DNA of 64,000 nt from contig JAJEEO010000001.1 in assembly GCA_022820925.1 (NCBI GenBank), positions 5,001 to 69,000 of the forward strand. Reading direction: 5' to 3'. This DNA is from Acidimicrobiia bacterium (GTDB lineage: Bacteria; Actinomycetota; Acidimicrobiia; Acidimicrobiales; Poriferisodalaceae). The translations under genes and the position numbers were made by a program. Of this stretch, positions 55,149 to 64,000 are shown one piece after another; position 1 is the stretch's first letter, and every line of letters starts with the position of its first letter. The notes below the pieces were generated by a model. The model was given only the letters and a program-made list of their open reading frames with translations. It ran no database searches and had not been told where the DNA came from.

Positions 55149-55907
55149 TCAGGGGCCGGCCAGCTCGGCAGTCACCTCCGCGACGATGGCTGCAGCGGCC
55201 GCCTGCGGATCGGCAGCCGCCGTGACCGCCCGGCCGATGACCAGGACATCGGCACCCGCAGCGAGCGCAGCAGCCGGCGTCGCGACGCGTCGCTGATCGC
55301 CGGCCGTTGCGCCGGCGGGCCGGATGCCCGGGACAACCCGCAGCAGCCCCGGCGCAGCAGCCGAGACCGTGGGAAGGTCCGGCGCGGCGCACACGAGGCC
55401 GCCACACCCCCCCTCGCGTGCCAGCGCAGCGCGCTCAGCCAGCAGCGCGGACGGCGCTTCCGCGTCGGAGGTCAGCACGGTGACCCCGAGCGCGACCGGC
55501 TCGGGACCCTGGGTCACAGCATCCGACCGTGCATCGGCCGCACCGTCGCGCAGCCCCCGGGCACCGGCGGCCACCATGTCAGGTCCGCCCACCGTGTGCA
55601 GGGTGAGCAGCCAGACGCCCAGTGCGCCGGCTCGACGGGCAGCGTGCTCCACGGTGTTGGGTATGTCGTGCAGCTTGAGGTCCAAGAACACCCGGCTGCC
55701 CGCCGCCACGATGTCGCGCACGAGCGCGGGACCCTCTGCGACGAACAGCTCGAGGCCGACCTTCATGACCCCGAAGTCGGCGCCGAAGCGTTCGACGAGC
55801 GCCATGGCCTCGGTGCGGCCCCCCACATCGAGCGCGAGCGCCAACCGATCACGCGCCGGGACTCGCCCGAGCACCGACGCCGTTGCAGTGGCTGTTGGCG
55901 GGTTCAC
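55149..55907 (-). CDS. pyrF: Orotidine 5'-phosphate decarboxylase
   Basis: Last step of UMP synthesis. 252 residues from the GTG at 55907, which has GGGGAGA just upstream. The catalytic DxKxxD array is LDLKLHDIPNTV. RLALALDVGGRTEA opens the fold, and VVPGIRPAGATAGDQRR is the phosphate loop. It begins 46 bp after pyrD and is followed by mihF after 133 bp. Confidence 0.95.
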   Translation of the reverse strand: MNPPTATATASVLGRVPARDRLALALDVGGRTEAMALVERFGADFGVMKVGLELFVAEGPALVRDIVAAGSRVFLDLKLHDIPNTVEHAARRAGALGVWLLTLHTVGGPDMVAAGARGLRDGAADARSDAVTQGPEPVALGVTVLTSDAEAPSALLAERAALAREGGCGGLVCAAPDLPTVSAAAPGLLRVVPGIRPAGATAGDQRRVATPAAALAAGADVLVIGRAVTAAADPQAAAAAIVAEVTAELAGP

Positions 55908-55953
55908 GTGGTCTCCCCTGAGTCGGTTGTCGGAAGGTTCATCCCAGAACGGC

Positions 55954-56995
55954 TCAGTCGCCGGATGGATCAGCAACAGGTTCAGTCGTCGGGCCGGCGG
56001 CAGCGCCGGGTGCGGTCGCCGACTGATGCGCGCGACCAGTCAGGTCCGCGGCTGCGCCGATGCCGTGCCGGCGGCACCAACGGCCCAGCTCGTCGAGCAC
56101 CTTGCGGGGCGCCCTGGGGTCGTAGAACGACGCCGTGCCGACCTGGGTGGCGTTCGCGCCCGCTGCCATGAGCTCCACGGCGTGGGACCCCTTGGCGATG
56201 CCGCCGACGCCGACAATCGGCACCTCGCCGAGCGCAGCACGCACGTCGTAGACGGCTCTGACGGCCACGGGCCGGATTGCCGGGCCCGACAGCCCGCCGC
56301 CGCCGATGCCGAGCGTGGGCTGTGCGGTGACGGGGTCGATCGACATGCCGAAAACGGTGTTGACGAGCGTGAGAGCCTCAGCCCCGGCTTCGAGCGCTGC
56401 GGAGGCGATCTCGGAGAGATCGGTCACGTTCGGGGTGAGCTTTGCCCACACCGGCACGCCCGCGGCGGCTGAGGCGCTGACCGTCTCGGCAGTCGCCACT
56501 GGGTCACAGGCGAACATCTCGCCCCGCCCCTCGAGGTTCGGGCAGCTCACGTTCACCTCCAGCGCGGTCAGCCCGGCGCCGGCGAGCGACTCGGCGGCCG
56601 CGGCGTAGTCAGCCACGGTGCGACCCCAGATGCTGGCTACAACGCGGGCACCCGTGCGCTGCAGGCGCGGCAATTCGTTCTCGCGCCAGGATTCGACGCC
56701 AGGATTCTGCAGCCCGACAGCGTTGAGCATCCCCGCTGAGGTGCCCACCACCCTCGGCGCGGGATTGCCGTCCCACGGAAACGACGAGAGCGACTTGGTG
56801 ACGAACGCTCCCAGCGACGCCAGGTCCATATACGCGGCCAACTCGGTGCCGTAGCCGGCGGTGCCGGACGCCGTCATCACCGGGTTGGCAAGCTGCACGC
56901 TGCCGATCTGCACTGTCATGTCGACGTCGGGGCGCTGCGCTGCGCCGCCGAGGCGTCGTCGGGCACCACGCCCAGTGCTGTCAGGCCCCAGAGAA

Positions 56996-57003
<8 letters not shown>
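55954..57003 (-). CDS. pyrD: Dihydroorotate dehydrogenase, class 1B
   Basis: Oxidises dihydroorotate to orotate in the cytoplasm, usually with PyrK. The class 1B active-site Cys is in [30 protein letters not shown] and the FMN phosphate loop [12 protein letters not shown] are intact. The ATG at 57003 overlaps the carB stop by 8 bp (ATGGCTGA) and adds 28 residues before the conserved [13 protein letters not shown]; an ATG at 56919 would start right there. No pyrK is seen in this cluster, although class 1B enzymes normally use it for NAD and iron-sulfur binding. Confidence 0.95.
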
Positions 57004-60363
<3,360 letters not shown>

Positions 60364-60364
<1 letters not shown>

Positions 60365-61542
60365 CAGCGAGCCGTGCCGTGACTGCCGGCGGCGCCGAGT
60401 CCGGCGCCGTTGGGGGTCCCTCCCCAGAACTGCGACATGAGGTCGTCGAAGCGGTCGAAGAGGTAGCGCGAGTCGTGCGGGCCGGGACTGGCCTCGGGGT
60501 GGTACTGCACGGCGAACGCGGGCACGTCGCGGCAGGCGAAGCCCTCCAGCGACCCGTCGTTGAGGCAGATGTGAGTCTCGTCCACGCCCGGCACCGAGCC
60601 GGACTCGATGGCGAAGTTGTGGTTCTGGCTGGTGATCTCGACGCGGCCGGTGGCCTCCTCGCGCACTGGCACGTTGCCCCCGTGATGCCCGAAGGGCAGC
60701 TTGTAGGAGCGGCCGCCGAGCGCGAGGCCGAGCACCTGCTGGCCGAGGCAGATGCCGAAGATCGGCACCCGGTCGAGCAGATCGCCGAGTGCGTCGACGA
60801 CGCTGCCGGCCATCTCGGGGTCGCCGGGGCCATTGGACAGGAACACGCCGTGGGGCTCGCGGGCCAGCACGCCTGATGCAGGCGTATGCGCCGGCACGAC
60901 CTCGACGGTGGCGATGCGCCCGAGGTTGGCGGCGATGGCGCGCTTGATGCCCAGGTCGTAGGCCACGACCCGCCACGGTCCGTCGCCGGCTGCGTAGGGC
61001 TCGGCGGTGGTGACCTCGCTGACAAGGTCGACGCCCGCGGTGCCGGGTTCTGCTCGGGCTGCGGCGCTGAGGCGTTCGAGCGCGCCGTCGTCGGGCGCCG
61101 GCCCGAACGCGCCCGGCATCGCGCCGTAGTCGCGGACGTGGCGAGTGAGGCGGCGCGTGTCCACCCCGGCGATGCCGGCGATGCCGTGACGGGTGAGGTA
61201 GGCGTCGAGGTCGCCTTCGGCCCGCCAGTTGGAGCGGCGGCGTGCGAGGTCGCGGATGACGATGCCCCGGCAGAACGGCCGGCGGGATTCGGCGTCGGTC
61301 GGCGTGGTGCCGTAGTTGCCGATGTGGGGATAGGTGAACGCGATGATCTGACCCGCGTACGACGGGTCGGTGATGACCTCCTGGTATCCGGTCATCACGG
61401 TGTTGAACACGACCTCGCCCGATGCCATGCCGCCGGCGGGATCCAGGGGCGCGCCGATCATCTCGCCTTCGAAGGTGGTGCCGTCGGCGAGCACGAGTGC
61501 GCCCGCAGCGGGGGCGCTGGAATTGTCTGCGGCTGGGGTCAT
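60364..61542 (-). CDS. carA: Carbamoyl-phosphate synthase small (glutaminase) subunit
   Basis: Releases ammonia from glutamine for CarB. The protein has 392 residues. The class I glutaminase nucleophile Cys is in [17 protein letters not shown] and the His/Glu pair is in [15 protein letters not shown]. The N-terminal small-subunit domain begins [18 protein letters not shown]. The ATG at 61542 shares a base with the stop of the upstream pyrC-like gene (TGATG). Confidence 0.97.
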
Positions 61543-62891
61543 CACGTCGTTCCTGCAGTGAGCGCAGCGACGGTAGCGGGGCAGCCGGAGCGGACCGACC
61601 ATGAGCCCTCGATGACCGTGTCGGTCACCTGGGCGCGCATCGGCCGGTGGTGGTGGGGCGACACCCGCGCAAAGCTCTTCTGGCGGTCGATCTGGGTCCA
61701 TGGCCGGTCTAGATCGATCACCACGAGGTTGGCCGGTTGTCCCGGCTCGATCGGGCCGCCGCCCAGGTGCTGGACACCGGCCAGCTCGGCAGGCCGCCAC
61801 GACAGGGCGTCGAGCGCCGCATCCAGCTCGATGTCGGGGTGGCCCAGCACGATCGCCCCGCAGGTCTCCAGCGATGCGATGCCGGGCGGCGCCTCATCGA
61901 AAGGCAGGTCCTTGTCGTGGGGCGGCAGCGGCGTGTGGGCGCTGACCACCGCGTCGATGGTGCGGTCGTTGACGCCGGCCGCCAGCGCTTCCCGGTCGCG
62001 GGCGGTGCGGTAGGGCGGCTCGGCGCGCATGAGCGTGTCGAAGCCGGCAGCGTCGGCGTCGACGAACAGGAGATGCTCCGCGGTGACCGACGCCGAGACG
62101 TCGAGGCCGTCCGCTTTGGCGGCACGCACCAGCTCGACGCTGCCGGCTGCGCTGAGGCGGTCGAGGTGCAGGCGCCCGCCGGTTCGGCGAACGGCGCTCA
62201 TCGCCGCAGCGACTGCGGCACATTCGGCATCGGCAGGCTCGCCCGCGACGCCCATCCGCGCCGAGACCGCTCCTTCGTGCATCGGCGCCGCCATGCCGAG
62301 CGCGGCGCCGGACGGGCGCACCGCCACGGTCGCGCCCAGCGGGGACGCGTACTGCAGCGCCCGGCACAGCAGGCCCCAGTCGGCCTGAGGGCCCGCATCG
62401 GTGAACCAGCGAACGCCGGCGCCGGCCAGCTCGGCCATCGGTGCAAGCTGCGCGCCAGCTCGTCCGGCGGTGACGGTCGCTGCGGCGACGACGTGGCAGC
62501 TCGGCGCGGACGCTGCGAGGCGCCGCATCTCGGCGAGCTGGCCGAGCCGATCCAGCGGCGGGTCGGTGTCGGGCTGCGCGACGAGTGCGGTGTAGCCGCC
62601 CATGGCCGCCGCCATGGCAGTGATCTGCATGATGTCGCTGTCGAGTGCGAGCGGCTCGGCCACGCGTGCGCACAGGTCCACGAAGCCCGAGGCGACCACG
62701 CACCCCGTGGCGTCGATCTCGTCAGCGTGGGTGAGCGGGCCTTGTCCCGGCGGGTCCACGCGCGCGATGCGCCCGTCGGTCACCGCGATGTCGGCATGCC
62801 GACGGTGGCCGCGTTCGACGATCTCGCCGCCGGTGATCACCAGCATCGGCCGCTGGGCGGGCTCGTCCGAGTGTGCTTCAGCCTCAGCCAC
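61542..62891 (-). CDS. Dihydroorotase-like protein lacking metal ligands (PyrC')
   Basis: 449 residues aligned along their length with class I dihydroorotase (GFVDL; ALGGYTA-type [29 protein letters not shown]), but nearly every catalytic residue is changed. The HxH metal pair is C74-A-R76. The substrate Arg of the REPG loop is Ala. The later ligand segments read [10 protein letters not shown] (second His lost), TAEHLL for TPHHLL, and VSAHTPL where active enzymes have TDHAPH. The protein is therefore probably not a working dihydroorotase, but a structural partner of PyrB as in the PyrC' proteins of some pseudomonads. The GTG at 62891 overlaps the pyrB stop by 8 bp. An active pyrC must lie elsewhere. 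Confidence 0.88.
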   Translation of the reverse strand: MAEAEAHSDEPAQRPMLVITGGEIVERGHRRHADIAVTDGRIARVDPPGQGPLTHADEIDATGCVVASGFVDLCARVAEPLALDSDIMQITAMAAAMGGYTALVAQPDTDPPLDRLGQLAEMRRLAASAPSCHVVAAATVTAGRAGAQLAPMAELAGAGVRWFTDAGPQADWGLLCRALQYASPLGATVAVRPSGAALGMAAPMHEGAVSARMGVAGEPADAECAAVAAAMSAVRRTGGRLHLDRLSAAGSVELVRAAKADGLDVSASVTAEHLLFVDADAAGFDTLMRAEPPYRTARDREALAAGVNDRTIDAVVSAHTPLPPHDKDLPFDEAPPGIASLETCGAIVLGHPDIELDAALDALSWRPAELAGVQHLGGGPIEPGQPANLVVIDLDRPWTQIDRQKSFARVSPHHHRPMRAQVTDTVIEGSWSVRSGCPATVAALTAGTT

Positions 62892-63915
62892 TGTCGTCTG
62901 CTCCCAGCGCCGTGCCCGATCCGATGAGGCGGAATAGCACCGCCATGCGGACAGCGACGCCATAGGTGACCTGCCGGGTGACGAGCAGACGATCTTCGGC
63001 AGCAAGATCCTCGATGGTGTCGCCCGCTATTTCGATTCCGCGGTTCATGGGACCCGGATGGGTGACGACCGCGCGGCCGAGTCGGCCTGCCCGCTCGAAG
63101 GTCAGGCCGTAGCGGGCCACGTACTCGGGAATGGAGCCGATCAAGCCGTCGATCATGCGCTCACGCTGGCAGCGCAGCAGCCCGACCACATCGAGGTCGC
63201 CCAGCACATCGTCGAAGTCGTGGGAGATCTCGACTCGTTTGGCGGCGTCAGCCGGGAGCCAGCCGTCGATCCACTCGCGGGGCTGGGCGGGCAGCAGCGT
63301 CGGCGGGGCGATCAGCACGACGCTGGCGCCGAGCGCGGTGTAGGCCTCGATCTCGCTGCGGGCGACGCGGCTGTGCACGATGTCGCCGACGATGCCGATC
63401 CGGCTTCCCGCCAGCGTGGGCTCGTCGTTGAGCTCGGTGCCCGGCTGGCTTTCGGGCACCGGGGTGAAGTGCCGCCACAGCGTGTAGGCGTCTTGCAGGC
63501 CCTGGGTGGGGTGGGCGTGCCAGCCGTCGCCGCCGTTGAGGATCGACACGCCGTCATCGGCCCAGCGGGCGATCTGGGCGGGTACGCCGGCGCTGCGATG
63601 GCGGACCACGGCGGCATGGATGCCCATGGCCTGGACGGTCTCGAACGTGTCACGCAGCGACTCGCCCTTGGCCAGCGACGACGAGGCCGCCGAGAAGTTG
63701 AGCACGTCCGCCGAGAGACGCTTGGCAGCGGTCTCGAAGGCGAGACGGGTGCGGGTGGATTCCTCGAAGAACAGCGTGGCGACGGTGCGGCCGCGCAGGG
63801 CAGGCACCTTGGGGATCGGCCGCTGGCCGACCTCGACGAAGCGGTCAGTGAGCGACAGCAGCTCGGAGATGCCCTCGGTGCCGAGTTCGCCCAGCGTCAG
63901 CAGGTGTCCGCTCAC
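62884..63915 (-). CDS. pyrB: Aspartate carbamoyltransferase catalytic chain
   Basis: Commits carbamoyl phosphate to pyrimidine synthesis. The protein has 343 residues. The carbamoyl-phosphate loop is FFEESTRTRLAFE, SLAKGESLRDTFETV holds the active-site Lys of the neighbouring chain, and GDGWHAHPTQGLQD is the aspartate-side motif. MHPGPMNRG is replaced here by VTHPGPMNRG. The GTG at 63915 overlaps the stop of an upstream short frame as GTGA and has GGGGGAG eight bases before it. It is followed directly by the pyrC-like gene. Confidence 0.96.
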   Translation of the reverse strand: MSGHLLTLGELGTEGISELLSLTDRFVEVGQRPIPKVPALRGRTVATLFFEESTRTRLAFETAAKRLSADVLNFSAASSSLAKGESLRDTFETVQAMGIHAAVVRHRSAGVPAQIARWADDGVSILNGGDGWHAHPTQGLQDAYTLWRHFTPVPESQPGTELNDEPTLAGSRIGIVGDIVHSRVARSEIEAYTALGASVVLIAPPTLLPAQPREWIDGWLPADAAKRVEISHDFDDVLGDLDVVGLLRCQRERMIDGLIGSIPEYVARYGLTFERAGRLGRAVVTHPGPMNRGIEIAGDTIEDLAAEDRLLVTRQVTYGVAVRMAVLFRLIGSGTALGADDSG

Positions 63916-64000
63916 TTGCGCATCTCCCCCAGCAGCACCTGTGCTCGCAGTGGGCGTGCTGCTTCGGACGCGGCGTGCCGGCTCACTTGCGCATCTCCCC
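63910..64000 (-). repeat. 20 bp direct repeat carrying two identical start regions
   Basis: On the minus strand GGGGAGATGCGCAAGTGAGC occurs at 63929-63910 and again at 64000-63981, with no mismatch, 71 bp apart. Each copy contains a ribosome-binding site (GGGGAG), an 8-base spacer and GTG AGC. The downstream copy initiates pyrB. The upstream copy touches the window edge, so the repeat may be longer. Confidence 0.85.
63912..63986 (-). CDS. Possible 24-residue leader peptide upstream of pyrB, or end of a preceding gene
   Basis: Starting from the GTG in the upstream repeat copy, a short frame of 24 residues (beginning SRHAASEAARPL, ending GEMRK) stops at TGA 63912-63914, overlapping the pyrB start. 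The same frame is open to the window edge, so it could instead be the 3' end of a longer gene such as pyrR, which often precedes pyrB. Codon content is ordinary. I cannot decide between a leader peptide, a gene end and a non-coding duplicate. Confidence 0.35.
   Translation of the reverse strand: MSRHAASEAARPLRAQVLLGEMRK

Overview
The window is a high-GC, densely packed chromosomal segment from an actinobacterium. Evidence for Actinomycetota: a mihF-type integration host factor gene beside gmk and rpoZ, a PriA without helicase motifs, class 1B PyrD, GTG starts and many 1-8 nt stop/start overlaps. A lineage such as Acidimicrobiia would fit, but that is an inference and no 16S gene is present. 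I saw no tRNA or rRNA genes, CRISPR array, insertion sequence or origin. No gene-free stretch exceeds 300 bp; the longest is the 260 bp argC-gltB gap.

Layout. 1-5100 (minus strand): tyrS, an ABC-2 exporter with two small membrane proteins, a Nudix hydrolase and a 3-methyladenine glycosylase. 5044-11117 (minus): an arginine operon argC-argB-argD-argF-argR-argH with almost every junction overlapping; argJ and argG are absent. Its divergent partner is gltB-gltD (11378-17628), with a candidate ARG box between them. 17672-28376: accessory genes, including an M20 amidohydrolase, a MerB-like pair, a nitroreductase, a GPP34 protein, a DUF192 lipoprotein, a cytochrome P450 fused to a UbiB/ABC1 kinase, two tandem SDRs and a D-2-hydroxyacid dehydrogenase. 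28425-34157 (minus): the translation operon infC-rpmI-rplT-spoU-pheS-pheT. 34340-36850: a DUF1844 gene, hisG, and a cassette with a zeta-toxin-like kinase and a small partner gene, bounded by 105 bp copies of the hisG 3' end. 36845-40601 (minus): mog-ribD-ribE-ribBA. 40705-47247: catabolic genes (two amidohydrolases, a CaiB-type CoA-transferase, a dienoyl-CoA isomerase-like crotonase, a lactonase-like metallo-beta-lactamase) and a phosphoesterase. 47291-63915 (minus): a long pyrimidine and housekeeping run, pyrB-pyrC'-carA-carB-pyrD-pyrF-mihF-gmk-rpoZ-coaBC-metK-priA-def-fmt.

How the genes fit together. GltBD makes glutamate, the precursor for the arginine genes transcribed the other way. CarAB supplies carbamoyl phosphate to both ArgF and PyrB. 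Gmk, RpoZ, MetK, CoaBC, Def and Fmt form a growth-linked block behind the pyrimidine genes.

The most unusual points are the repeat-bounded zeta-like cassette at the hisG end, whose kinase has a damaged Walker A motif; the P450-UbiB fusion; a dihydroorotase homologue that has lost its metal ligands; and repeated gene-boundary sequences at the gltB, hisG and pyrB junctions.
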